Assembly (NCBI GenBank): GCA_963664845.1
Contig: OY761615.1
Location: 2,604,001-2,668,000, forward strand
Length of the DNA stretch: 64,000 bases
Source: CAIYTF01 sp963664845
GTDB lineage: Bacteria; Bacteroidota; Ignavibacteria; Ignavibacteriales; Ignavibacteriaceae
Reading direction: 5' to 3'
The translations under genes and the position numbers were made by a program. The notes below the pieces were generated by a model. The model made no database searches, had not been told where the DNA came from, and saw nothing but the letters and a program-made list of their open reading frames with translations. Positions within the stretch are counted from its first letter, which is position 1. Each line of letters begins with the position of its first letter. Positions 36,714-45,783 of this stretch are shown here, piece after piece.

Positions 36714-38521
36714 GGTTTTCCTCTTTCAATTTTCTGTTTAATATCGTTATTGGTTTTATCGAGCTCGAACGCGTGTTTCCAGATTTCGAGCGCTTCCTCT
36801 TTTTGCCCCATAGCATACACTACGTCGCCAAGGTGATCCATAACTGCCTGACGGTCGCCGCTTACTTTCAACGATTCCTCAATAAACTTTTTTGCCTCGG
36901 GATATTTTTGCAGTTGAAAAAATATCCAGCCCTTGGTATCGAGATAAGCCGAATTTGACGGTTCCTTTACCAATGCACGGTTAACCATGGTGAGGGCTTC
37001 TTCCAGACGAATGCTGCGTTTCGAAAGTGAATAGGCGAAATTATTAAGGATCAGTGCATTATCGGGATTGATCTTCAAAGCTGCCGAATAAACGCTGTCG
37101 CATTCTTTCCACATTTCACGGTCATCATATATGAGGCCAAGATTTGCCATGAGATCAACATTGTTTGAATCAATCTCCAGGGCTTTTCGAATATAGAGAA
37201 TTGCCTTGTCGTACTCTTTAAGTTTATTCAATGTATAGGAATAAGCTCCGAGAGCGTTCAAGTCCTTTGGGTTGATTTCTACTGCCTTTTCCAGGAGTGG
37301 CGCGGCGTCGGAGAACTGCTCCAACTGTGCATAGGAAAGGCCAAGAATAAGATTGATCCCCATGTCTTCGGGAAATTTGGAAACAACGTGGCTAAGTGTG
37401 GTTACTGCATCCTTATATCGTTTGCTGTCAAACAACAAACTTCCCAGACGTACCCAGGCTTCGGCGTTCCAGGGGGCCAGCTCCGAAGCAGTTTCAAAAT
37501 AGGAAAGCGCGAGGGAATCCTTCCGGTTGAGAACCGCGATGGCTCCCAGGTACATTTTAACCTGCCAGTCTGTTGTATCTTTATCGATCGTTTCAAATAT
37601 TTGCGAAGCTGATCCCAGCAGCGTTGAATCTTTTACCGCTACCATATAGAAGTAAGCACCGATACGGATCTTCGCATCGAGGCTTATCTCAGGCTTTTCA
37701 AGCATCTTTTGATAGTATAGCGCTGCATCGGATATTTTGCCCTGTTCAATTAATGCCTCGCCCTTCTTCTGAGTTATTTCGTCATCTTCCGGATATAACT
37801 CCAACAATTCATCCAGCAACGTCTGGGCTTTATCGAACTTCTTCGACTTCACATAATAATCAACAAGCAGTTTTTGCAGATTCCTGTTCTCCGGATCCAG
37901 AGACAGCAGCTCTTCCATGGTGGCCACTGCACCGTTCAAATCACCCAGGCGTTCATAGAGTTCCGCCACGCGCACCAGCACTGTCCATTCCGGACCAATG
38001 CTCTTCAGCAGTTTTTTATAGAGCGTTATTGCCTGCTGTGGCCGCGTGGTTTCATAGAGCTTTGCAAGCTTATAGATAGCATCTGATTCGGTTGAGTCAA
38101 TCCGCAGTATTTTCTCCAATGTAATGGCGGCAGAGTCGGGCAGACGCGCGGAAGAATATATTTCCTGAAGAAGCAACAGATACTCAGTTGTTGTTGAATC
38201 GATCTGCACAGCAGCCCTTGCATTTTGCAATGCAGCGCCCATTTTGCCCAAAAAGAGGTAGTTCTTTGCAATGGAATAGTATATGCCTCCCGAATGGTTA
38301 TAATTCAGTGCATCCTGATATTCGATGATGGCGCCCGCAAAATCGCCCTTCGCTTCGGCAGCCGTCCCGTCCACAAAATGGTTCATGGCTTCACGGTAGG
38401 CAATTTCCGCAACTGCGGCTGTTTTTTTGCTGTCATCGGTGCTTACGGTTGCGGGAGCCGATCCACAGCCCGCATAAACCAGTGAGATCAACAGCGAAGC
38501 CGCTGCATAAAACTTTTTCAA
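36710..38521 (-). CDS. Large TPR-repeat lipoprotein
   Basis: 603 residues. A lipobox (YAGC, Cys19) is followed by at least a dozen TPR units, for example YSIAKNYLFLGKMGAALQNA, AVATMEELLSLDPENR, AAPLLEKAVEINPKDLNAL and EALTMVNRALVKEPSNSAYL. It likely sits in the outer membrane as a scaffold. It is the first gene of the three-gene envelope operon. Homologous TPR lipoproteins accompany DUF4292 and EnvC-like genes in many Bacteroidota. Confidence 0.88.
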   Translation of the reverse strand: MKKFYAAASLLISLVYAGCGSAPATVSTDDSKKTAAVAEIAYREAMNHFVDGTAAEAKGDFAGAIIEYQDALNYNHSGGIYYSIAKNYLFLGKMGAALQNARAAVQIDSTTTEYLLLLQEIYSSARLPDSAAITLEKILRIDSTESDAIYKLAKLYETTRPQQAITLYKKLLKSIGPEWTVLVRVAELYERLGDLNGAVATMEELLSLDPENRNLQKLLVDYYVKSKKFDKAQTLLDELLELYPEDDEITQKKGEALIEQGKISDAALYYQKMLEKPEISLDAKIRIGAYFYMVAVKDSTLLGSASQIFETIDKDTTDWQVKMYLGAIAVLNRKDSLALSYFETASELAPWNAEAWVRLGSLLFDSKRYKDAVTTLSHVVSKFPEDMGINLILGLSYAQLEQFSDAAPLLEKAVEINPKDLNALGAYSYTLNKLKEYDKAILYIRKALEIDSNNVDLMANLGLIYDDREMWKECDSVYSAALKINPDNALILNNFAYSLSKRSIRLEEALTMVNRALVKEPSNSAYLDTKGWIFFQLQKYPEAKKFIEESLKVSGDRQAVMDHLGDVVYAMGQKEEALEIWKHAFELDKTNNDIKQKIERGKP

Positions 38522-38916
38522 ATACTTTTTCCGTTCAATTTCAATGTTGTTGTTTCAATGTATATTGCCAGACGCACTGCATTTGCCTGAATACCCCTTC
38601 ATTCAAATCAATGGCCGCATTCCTGATTCACATCCCAAAACTAATTTAGGAATTTCCGCAATTTGCAGAAATGATAAAACCTTGGCACCGCAATTTCCCG
38701 CCGGAAATAATTGCCAACACTACTGCAATTATGCAATGGTGACAGCCACTCGCTTTTCAAACGGCTCCTTTGCTTCAGGAATTTCTGCCAATTCTGCCAT
38801 GCATTCCCATATATATTAAGTAATTTGTCACTGTCGATTTCAGATTGATTGTACAACCGGTACCGGTTCTTACACGGAATTAATTTTCCGTTGACTGATC
38901 AGGCCGCCAGACCCGA

Positions 38917-39260
38917 AAAATGCAATAAAAACGATCTTTTCGTATAAGTACTTGAATTTATTAAGACTAAGGCCCTCACCCTCATTCCCTCTCCCAAAGG
39001 GCAATGGTGTCAACTTAAGAGAGAAAACTCTCGTTTTGTCATTGCGAGGAGTCATCGACGAAGCAATCTCAAATCTATAATATGGCACTCTGCCAGGTTA
39101 ATGTGTGAGATTGCTTCGACTTGCTTCGCAAGAAAAGTCTCGCAATGACTACCTTGAGTCGTTAAGTTGACACCATTGCCCAAAGGGCGAGGGATGGCGT
39201 ACTACCTGATACTTATGTAAGTTATCGCTTATGTCTTCTTCTAATGCAAGATTAGGGTTA
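38917..39260. repeat. Dispersed CCCTCACCCTC repeat, copy interrupted by an insertion
   Basis: The parts 38917-39001 and 39188-39260 align with 49639-49795 (TTATTAAGACTAAGGCCCTC, then the CCCTCTCCC/GGGCGAGGG hairpin, then CTGATACTTAT). The alignment is broken exactly in the AAA hairpin loop by the 177-bp element at 39002-39178. The flanking parts of the 849-base gap 38522-39370 show no gene; a lightly conserved frame at 38544-38819 has no coding character. Confidence 0.7.
39002..39178. mobile_element. 177-bp miniature inverted-repeat element with 9-bp target duplication
   Basis: Perfect 17-bp terminal inverted repeats: CAATGGTGTCAACTTAA at 39002-39018 and its complement at 39162-39178. The element is flanked by CCCAAAGGG on both sides (38993-39001 and 39179-39187). 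The homologous repeat at 49.7 kb has this sequence once (CCCAAAGGA), which is the empty site. The interior has the widespread motif CATTGCGAGGAG...GACGAAGCAATCTC and its inverted partner GAGATTGCTTCG...CTCGCAATG, and no coding frame, so it must be moved in trans. Confidence 0.8.
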
Positions 39261-39321
39261 AATCAACATTACCGGGTTCGCCGTGCTTTGCCCGATTCGC
39301 GGGTTGACTCTTTCCGAACCG

Positions 39322-39352
39322 TTGGTAATATAGTAATTATCGATTAATTTTG
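39322..39352 (+). promoter_or_regulatory. Bacteroidota-type promoter of the ATP-grasp gene
   Basis: TTG (39322-39324), 20-base spacer, TAATTTTG (39345-39352) fits the -33 TTG / -7 TAnnTTTG consensus of the Bacteroidota housekeeping sigma factor. Transcription would start near 39359, leaving a short leader of about a dozen bases before the ATG at 39371. Confidence 0.5.
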
Positions 39353-39370
39353 TAAAAATAACTAAAATTT

Positions 39371-40291
39371 ATGGAAAAATTTGACTTAGGTTTAGCCTTC
39401 GTTTGGGAATATGATAAAGATTTCATCCATCTCATCGAGCGCGACCTTCAGGCCAACGGGCTGACTACTTTTATTATTGGTGAACATAACATCTATGAGG
39501 TTGCTGAACGGGTTTCCGAACGCTCGCTCGGCTTCCGTACCTATCTTGACCGCGCATGGGATGTTGATGACAATTTTGGCGAACTCGGCAAAATGATCGT
39601 CCGCCGGAAAACCATAATGTTGAATCAATACAAACGGGTTCAACATGCGATTGACAAAGCCACCATGCACCTGGAGTTTATCACCGGGGGCATTCATGTT
39701 CCTCACTCCATCATTATCCCCCCCAAAAGCCATACGGACGAGATATATCTTTCGTTAAGTGACCTTGCAAACCTGGGCAGACCGTTTATTATAAAACCCT
39801 GCAACACCACGGGAGGAGGGACCGGGGTGGTTACCGGTGCCGAATCTCTTGAGGAAATTCTCTATGAGCGCAATAACTTCGGCAACGACAAATACATTCT
39901 CCAGGAAAAAATTTATCCCGCGATGCTGGACTCGAGACGGGCATGGTTCCGTTGCTTCTGGGCTTTCGGAAAACCAATTCCCACATGGTGGGATGACCTG
40001 ACTCACTGCTATGCAATACTTACACCGGAAGAAATACGGCAATATAATCTGAAAAAACTGTTCCCGCTTACCAAAACAATTGCCCGCCTTACCGGTCTGG
40101 ACTTCTTCTCCACCGAATTGGTGCTGACAGAAAGCGGTCAATTCATTGCTATTGATTATGTTAACGATCAGTGTGATATGCGGCTGCAGTCCCAGCACTT
40201 CGACGGGGCTCCGGACCTTATTGTTGGTGAGATAATCGAGAGCCTCAGAAAACATATTTTACGACTAAAACGAACCAAACAAATCGATTAA
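39371..40291 (+). CDS. ATP-grasp domain protein (RimK/glutathione-synthetase-like)
   Basis: 306 residues, cytoplasmic. The ATP-grasp core shows the P-loop-like strand GRPFIIKPCNTTGGGTGVV (about 136-154), an acidic substrate loop YILQEKIYP and the terminal metal motif AIDYVNDQCDMR. The usual NxN metal pair is replaced by D-Y-V-N-D, so the active site is unusual. The N-terminal region (LGLAFVWEYDKDFIHLIERDL) is the pre-ATP-grasp alpha/beta domain. It probably ligates a carboxylate to an amine; substrate unknown. A small membrane protein follows 2 bases later. Confidence 0.8.
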   Translation: MEKFDLGLAFVWEYDKDFIHLIERDLQANGLTTFIIGEHNIYEVAERVSERSLGFRTYLDRAWDVDDNFGELGKMIVRRKTIMLNQYKRVQHAIDKATMHLEFITGGIHVPHSIIIPPKSHTDEIYLSLSDLANLGRPFIIKPCNTTGGGTGVVTGAESLEEILYERNNFGNDKYILQEKIYPAMLDSRRAWFRCFWAFGKPIPTWWDDLTHCYAILTPEEIRQYNLKKLFPLTKTIARLTGLDFFSTELVLTESGQFIAIDYVNDQCDMRLQSQHFDGAPDLIVGEIIESLRKHILRLKRTKQID

Positions 40292-40293
40292 CA

Positions 40294-40722
40294 ATGACAA
40301 AACGTATGTGGATTATATTCGGCTCTGTGATGGGGACACTTCTGTTGGCTATTGTGCTGTTCAACTATGTGTTCAGCATTTATGAAACCAAATTTGATGT
40401 TACGAGGGATGTGCTCTATGCCGATGGAGCGACTACGGCAACGATAACCGCTATACCGGTTAATGCCTGGGGATTCAAGGCCCCCTTTCGCAAAGGAACA
40501 ACCAGATATATAATAGAAGAAGGGGCTGACAAAGTGGATATTTTGCTTAATGACGAGCAAAACGGCATATTCTCCATCCGCTCCAAACTGATTGCCGGCA
40601 GGGTCGTTATCCGGGCGATACCCGCTAAATCGCTTTTCCCCACCAAATTTGAGCTGGAGATATACCCGAACGCTGCCATCGAGGACTCGCTCGCCGCGCC
40701 AAGGATGAAATATACTATGTGA
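40294..40722 (+). CDS. Small membrane-anchored protein with Ig-like domain
   Basis: 142 residues with one N-terminal membrane anchor (about 6-28) and an extracytoplasmic beta-sandwich resembling invasin/bacterial Ig-like domains (VLYADGATTATITAIPVNAWG, GIFSIRSKLIAGRVVIRAIP). It starts 2 bases after the ATP-grasp stop, so it is co-translated with it. No known family is recognised. Confidence 0.7.
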   Translation: MTKRMWIIFGSVMGTLLLAIVLFNYVFSIYETKFDVTRDVLYADGATTATITAIPVNAWGFKAPFRKGTTRYIIEEGADKVDILLNDEQNGIFSIRSKLIAGRVVIRAIPAKSLFPTKFELEIYPNAAIEDSLAAPRMKYTM

Positions 40723-40925
40723 GGTGAGTGGTTAAGCTGCCAATATCAGAAAGAAGTATCCATCAGTCGTTAAAAAGGACGTACCACGCAGCATTAAGGT
40801 AATGGGTTCATTTGGTACAATCTTTAAAATTACAAAGCCGCCCGGAAGGACGGCTTTGATTTGAAAGGACGCAGGCACTTTGAATAACAAATAACAACTG
40901 CGAAATATGTCACCTGACATTACGA

Positions 40926-41069
40926 GGCTGTTGCACAACAAAGAAAAAGTCATTGCGAGCCCGCATCGGGCGAAGTGCCTCATCCCGTGTGCGGGGCAAT
41001 CTTAAGATTAGCGCCTATAAACAAGCTTTACAAAGCAGAATTTTGCGCTGAATGCATTATGCAACAGCC
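40926..41069. repeat. Dispersed ~150-bp palindromic element, copy 3 (inverted)
   Basis: Inverted relative to copies at 14.3 and 14.8 kb. Bounded by GGCTGTTGCA (40926-40935) and TGCAACAGCC (41060-41069); the interior repeats the GCGAGCCCGCATCGGGCGAA and CCGTGTGCGGGGCAAT blocks. It lies in the 420-base gap between the Ig-like gene and the T9SS lipase-like gene; the rest of that gap has no gene. Confidence 0.78.
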
Positions 41070-41142
41070 ACTTACCTGAAGAGTAATCGCCCTGATGCAA
41101 TCGTATCAGGGAAATCACATGAATCAGGTTAATCAGTGGTCG

Positions 41143-44100
41143 TTATTTGATTAATGTCATTTTCTTTATCGCCTTGAAATCATTGCATTCGATCTGGTAG
41201 AAATAGACGCCGCTTGCGAGGTGTGAGGCGTTGAACTCTGCCTGATAGCTGCCTGCGGATTTTTCTTCGTCAACCAGTTTGATCACTTCTTTACCGAGCA
41301 TGTCATATATGCGCAACGTTACACGACCTGCTTTGGGAAGTTGATAGTTGATAACCGTTGTGGGGTTGAACGGGTTGGGATAGTTTTGGGAAATTGCATA
41401 CGAGGTTATTTTTACGCCCGCGCCAAGAACCTTTTTGTTAAGTCTGGCTTTTGCGAGAACGGAACCCTGCGCGAACATATCTGCCATAACACAGGTTGCC
41501 GTGCTGTCGGCGGCCACTTTAAGCGCGAGGCGAACGGTTTTGGTTCCCCCAATACCATCCATGCTTAATTCATTGGCCAGGTTATCGTATTGCTGCAGCC
41601 GTGAACGGTCGTAGATCACTTTATCGCAATCCCAAATGACACGGTTTGTCAGATCATCAATCAACTGAACCGTGAAAGAAACGGCCTTCCCGTCGGCAAG
41701 AGCCTTAGCCGCTTTATTCGTATCGTTGACACCAAACTGAATACTGTATAACAGGGTTGATTTGTCCGTGACCGTGAACGGTTTAGTCTGTACCCAGGTA
41801 TTAAGATCGCCAAGGTTCTCGATGCGTTGTTCAGGGGACATTGGTTTAAACCCGATCTGTTTGTTTTCGCAGGCAATATCGCCCAGTGAAAACGAAAACT
41901 GTGCAGAGTCTTTCTGGATGAGACCCTTTCGGCCTGTTCTGATACCATTGTCGCCGCTTGTTTTATCAAGGATAATTGGGCCGGAAACCGGTAATGTTGC
42001 ACTATAAGCAAACGAATAAGGAAGGGTTGCGTTTTTGAAGTTCATTGCGCTCATGCCGTCGGGAGCGGTGGTATTTGTTGAATAACCGTTAACCATTTTC
42101 ACGTCAGGTCCGGTGAAGCCCGGAATACTTTCCATACCATCCAGCTTGCAAGTAGCATATACCGAAGAACTTCCTTTTGACCATCCGAAACAATAAAAAT
42201 TGTCAACTTCCGGATCAGCCATTGTCGATTGCTTGGCTATAGTTGGACCGTTTACAACACCGTAAAAAAACCAATACCGTGACGCATTTCCAGGATCATG
42301 GAATACCACATAGTTATTGTCATCTATTGTCCCATTCCAGCAGACTCTTGCCCCATCTCCAAATGCAACCAATGAGGGGTTTATATGCGTATCCAATCCA
42401 GAACCATCAGAAAGATTGTTAAGAGATCCAAACACAGTATTCCTCATATAGTCAACAGAACAGTTCCGATAAAGAATTGAGGAAGAAGAAGTCCCATTAT
42501 TTTCCTGCCATGCCAGGTGGTATATTTGCTGTGAACTGTTTTTTGTAGCTGAGATCGTTGGATTAGTACTGTTTGCACTGCTGCCGGGTACGAAACCTTC
42601 TGGTAACATTACACATTGAAAACCGATCCAGTTTCTCATTTGAAAGATTGTATATCCCAGCCCTAATATATTATTTATATTACATCCCTTTTCCCAAACT
42701 ACCATTCCCCAGCCATCTGCTCCCCAAACGATAACCGGATGAACGCTTGTTGCACTATAAGCGCTATATGTCATTGCAACTACCTGGATAGGAATTATGC
42801 TGTAATATGGGAAAAAGGCTACGAAAATTGCGGATGCCCCAATGTCATGCCAGACAATTGCAACGTCGCTGGCATAGTAATCAATCGAAGGTGATGTTGC
42901 GAATTCACTGCCAAGAGGTTGCCCGTTGTTCATTATCGTCCAAGTCAACCCATTGTCAGTACTCTTTTCATACCAGATCCGTCCCATACTCTCGTAAACT
43001 ATGTGAATTGCACCGTCTCTTGTTCTCACTATTTTACGCTGACTGTTATTGCTAAATCCAGTGGCAGTTGAAGATAAGTGGGTTGCCTTATAAACAGCGG
43101 TAAAAGTTGTATTTGTGATAGGATATATCCTTCGAGGGTTTACAAAAATGCCATCATTCCAGTATCTAAAATATTGCTTTATACCATTATTTAAAATGGT
43201 GGCCGGAGCTAATAATAATGCACTATAATCGTAATGAGGCGGTTCAGTTTCCATTGTATTTTGCTCAACAAATGAGTGCTGAATTGTGAGAGGTGGATCC
43301 GTGAGGCTATTAAACAAAACGGCAATTATCTCTGGAGGAAATTCGTCATGAGAATGATTAGAGTCTGCTTGTATAGTCTCATCAAATTTTGAAGCATGAC
43401 TAACAGGATCTAAATCTAATGAGCTTGCATATGGAATAAATGTTGGACTTTTGTCATGAAGCGTTGTAGAATAATGTCCCCAGAAAACAGTTGCCGGATC
43501 ATTTTGCACCATGGAAAGCGGTAAATAAGAGCCTGCAACTTTTTCTTCGTCTGTAAGATCAAAATTTCCAGAAAAACCATGGAAACCCGTACCCAATACG
43601 CCGGTATATACTATATCTAACCACTTACCTGTATATGGATTAGGACTACCGTTTGAAAAAGAGACTCCAATATTCAGAGTTAACTTAGGATATCCTAAGC
43701 CATTATTAAGATTCTTCATCTCATTATAAAAATCGTTGTGAGCAGTCCCTTCGTATGCATACTGGTTCAATAGTTGTGAGGCGGCTATATTATGTAATGC
43801 AAATTTACTATAATCATCTGCGTCCGAATTATCTTTAATAAAATTTTGTAATGGCAAAGAGATTACCGCGCCCTGCTGTGGTGCATCAATAGAAATAAAT
43901 TTTGTAAAAGGTAATGCTGTCCCGTCAGTTTCGGCTTTTGCTAGAGCATATCTTACGATAACCCCACCCATACTTATTCCGGCTGCAATCATTGTAGTAT
44001 TCCCTGTCAGGGTAGATATATATTTTGAAGCAGAATTATATACTGCCGCAGAATATCTTATATCATGTGCGCTATAATAATAATTTATAAAGTATATTCT

Positions 44101-44742
44101 GTACCCATTGCTCAATAACTTCGTAAATAAGGCATCTCCCGAAAATCTTAAATACTCGGAAAAGGTTTTGTTATATGGGTCAAATCCCTCAGAAATAATT
44201 ATTGGCTTACCAGTGTTTCCATTTCCGGTCCATGCAGTTATAGTATTCCCAAAGTCATCTATGTAAAACTTTTGGCTTTGAGGAACAACATATAGATCAT
44301 AATTGCGGTCATAGCGATTCAGAGCCATATCCCACCACGTAACGCTCAATGAATGTTTACCCAAACTCAAAGAACCTGTTGATACCCAATTGGAAGTTGT
44401 AGAATGACTACTCACAATAACCTGCGAAGTGCCACCATCGTAACTCATTTCTAGTCGACTCATTTCTCCCACAAAAGAATATAACGTATTGAAGCTAAAA
44501 TATGAATTGTCTTTTTGTACATATAAAGATGCAGGGCCTCCTGCCGCAACAAAAATACGCACTCGTTGTACTGCAGCGGTTATTTCACTCCAATGATATA
44601 AGTTTGGGTCAAGTGGGTTTGTCGGTTCCGGGTCCGAAAATAACGCGTATGGCACTTGATTTTGTATGTTATCGGTGTAGAATTGCGCTTTAGAATTCTG
44701 AAACAATATCAGAAACACTACTAATAAGTATAATTTAGACAT
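41143..44742 (-). CDS. Giant T9SS-exported protein with lipase-like and Asp-box domains
   Basis: 1199 residues. Signal peptide (1-19). An alpha/beta-hydrolase domain (about 175-480) has an HG-like ISEGFDP strand and the nucleophile elbow GISMGG with Ser257, as in PGAP1-like and triacylglycerol lipases. A middle region (about 610-900) has sialidase/BNR features, including the Asp-box STDNGLTWT. The last 86 residues are a T9SS type A sorting domain (NYPNPFNPTT at about 1120, then LGKEVIKLVDE and SGVYFYQIE), which directs export and surface attachment. Probably a secreted lipase or esterase bound to the cell surface. Confidence 0.88.
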   Translation of the reverse strand: MSKLYLLVVFLILFQNSKAQFYTDNIQNQVPYALFSDPEPTNPLDPNLYHWSEITAAVQRVRIFVAAGGPASLYVQKDNSYFSFNTLYSFVGEMSRLEMSYDGGTSQVIVSSHSTTSNWVSTGSLSLGKHSLSVTWWDMALNRYDRNYDLYVVPQSQKFYIDDFGNTITAWTGNGNTGKPIIISEGFDPYNKTFSEYLRFSGDALFTKLLSNGYRIYFINYYYSAHDIRYSAAVYNSASKYISTLTGNTTMIAAGISMGGVIVRYALAKAETDGTALPFTKFISIDAPQQGAVISLPLQNFIKDNSDADDYSKFALHNIAASQLLNQYAYEGTAHNDFYNEMKNLNNGLGYPKLTLNIGVSFSNGSPNPYTGKWLDIVYTGVLGTGFHGFSGNFDLTDEEKVAGSYLPLSMVQNDPATVFWGHYSTTLHDKSPTFIPYASSLDLDPVSHASKFDETIQADSNHSHDEFPPEIIAVLFNSLTDPPLTIQHSFVEQNTMETEPPHYDYSALLLAPATILNNGIKQYFRYWNDGIFVNPRRIYPITNTTFTAVYKATHLSSTATGFSNNSQRKIVRTRDGAIHIVYESMGRIWYEKSTDNGLTWTIMNNGQPLGSEFATSPSIDYYASDVAIVWHDIGASAIFVAFFPYYSIIPIQVVAMTYSAYSATSVHPVIVWGADGWGMVVWEKGCNINNILGLGYTIFQMRNWIGFQCVMLPEGFVPGSSANSTNPTISATKNSSQQIYHLAWQENNGTSSSSILYRNCSVDYMRNTVFGSLNNLSDGSGLDTHINPSLVAFGDGARVCWNGTIDDNNYVVFHDPGNASRYWFFYGVVNGPTIAKQSTMADPEVDNFYCFGWSKGSSSVYATCKLDGMESIPGFTGPDVKMVNGYSTNTTAPDGMSAMNFKNATLPYSFAYSATLPVSGPIILDKTSGDNGIRTGRKGLIQKDSAQFSFSLGDIACENKQIGFKPMSPEQRIENLGDLNTWVQTKPFTVTDKSTLLYSIQFGVNDTNKAAKALADGKAVSFTVQLIDDLTNRVIWDCDKVIYDRSRLQQYDNLANELSMDGIGGTKTVRLALKVAADSTATCVMADMFAQGSVLAKARLNKKVLGAGVKITSYAISQNYPNPFNPTTVINYQLPKAGRVTLRIYDMLGKEVIKLVDEEKSAGSYQAEFNASHLASGVYFYQIECNDFKAIKKMTLIK

Positions 44743-44868
44743 TTTTTCTCTTTTAATTTTTCCAGCGATGACGATTATCTATTCTTGCAGAATAAATTTT
44801 CTAATGTTCGTTGTTAGTTTGCATTTAATATTGAGATAGCTGCCCTATCTATTTATGTGTGTGGTAAT

Positions 44869-45414
44869 TCATTTGTTGTGAATCTGAACAGATAGTAAAA
44901 TTTCTGCCATGGTTCTAACTGGATTCCAGTTACCGTATAGTTGTAATCCAATTCCAAATCCGGTAAACGGCCTGAAAAATATTTGCGAGTTCAACGCTAA
45001 TCCCAACGTAGAAAATTGATCAACATTGTACCGCCCTGAGTGGTCAGGCTCATCACTAGGCTTATCCCCCCAGACGTAAGACGGGCCAATGAAATTACCC
45101 CAATAAAAAAATTCTCCGTAGGTAATTTGCCCATAACCCACGTTTACCGCCCGTAAAATAAAATCCTTATAAAAGAGATCATTGCCCTGCATGCCCAAAG
45201 TTCTGGCAATCTGTTGATAGCCTGCTTGATAATAGTTATCCCTGAATGAAAAGTTATAATTAATCCCCCAATTAAACTGGATTGAATAATTCTGCGGAGA
45301 ATTGGTGAGGCCACTACCAGCGTTCAGCCAGAATTTATATGTCGAATCTTTGGTCTGTGTATAAGAAGAATTAGTCAAGAACAAAGCCATACCCAGTATG
45401 TATATTATTTTCAT
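44869..45414 (-). CDS. Small predicted outer-membrane beta-barrel protein
   Basis: 181 residues with a signal peptide (ends SSYTQ) and alternating aromatic strands (IQFNWGINYNFSFRDNYYQAGY, IFFRPFTGFGIGLQLYGNW), typical of small outer-membrane barrels. It lies 126 bases upstream of the giant T9SS protein on the same strand and might help anchor or release it, which is only a guess. No family recognised. Confidence 0.62.
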   Translation of the reverse strand: MKIIYILGMALFLTNSSYTQTKDSTYKFWLNAGSGLTNSPQNYSIQFNWGINYNFSFRDNYYQAGYQQIARTLGMQGNDLFYKDFILRAVNVGYGQITYGEFFYWGNFIGPSYVWGDKPSDEPDHSGRYNVDQFSTLGLALNSQIFFRPFTGFGIGLQLYGNWNPVRTMAEILLSVQIHNK

Positions 45415-45783
45415 TTTATCCCTTTCTCATTATGAAACTTAATGGATGATTGGAAAAAAGCGCTTCCAGAAGATGAATACAAAGGCAACTAAGTAAACTA
45501 CCCGGATTCAGAATAGGATGACTCAAAACAAAGGTACCACTGAAATGTATATAATCGAATCTTTTTAAGGTAAACAAATTGGTGAAAATAATAATCAAAA
45601 GCAATTTATTCTAACCTCAGATGATACAAATCCCCGGAACGCGCAGCACAATCATTGCAGTGCAAACTCCGCCATTCCCGGATTAGTCCGGGCAAAGAAG
45701 CATTTTTCTCCACTTTTTGAGGGGATTTTTACTATATTCCAAGCTGATTTTAAGCAAAAGACTCTTTAAAAAGGACTTAACTC
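45415..45783. other. Divergent promoter region, no gene seen
   Basis: Between the start of the beta-barrel gene and the start of polyphosphate kinase. A 62-codon minus-strand frame at 45416-45604 has no ribosome site or family features and was not accepted. An AAGGA ribosome site at 45771-45775 serves the kinase gene. Confidence 0.5.

Noticed and set aside
38544..38856. Frames of 71-91 codons upstream of the TPR lipoprotein
   Set aside because: Overlapping on both strands, no ribosome sites or family features; the region fits AT-rich leader and repeat DNA.
45416..45604. 62-codon minus-strand frame between the beta-barrel gene and ppk1
   Set aside because: Hydrophobic start but no ribosome site, and it would sit in the promoter region of the beta-barrel gene.
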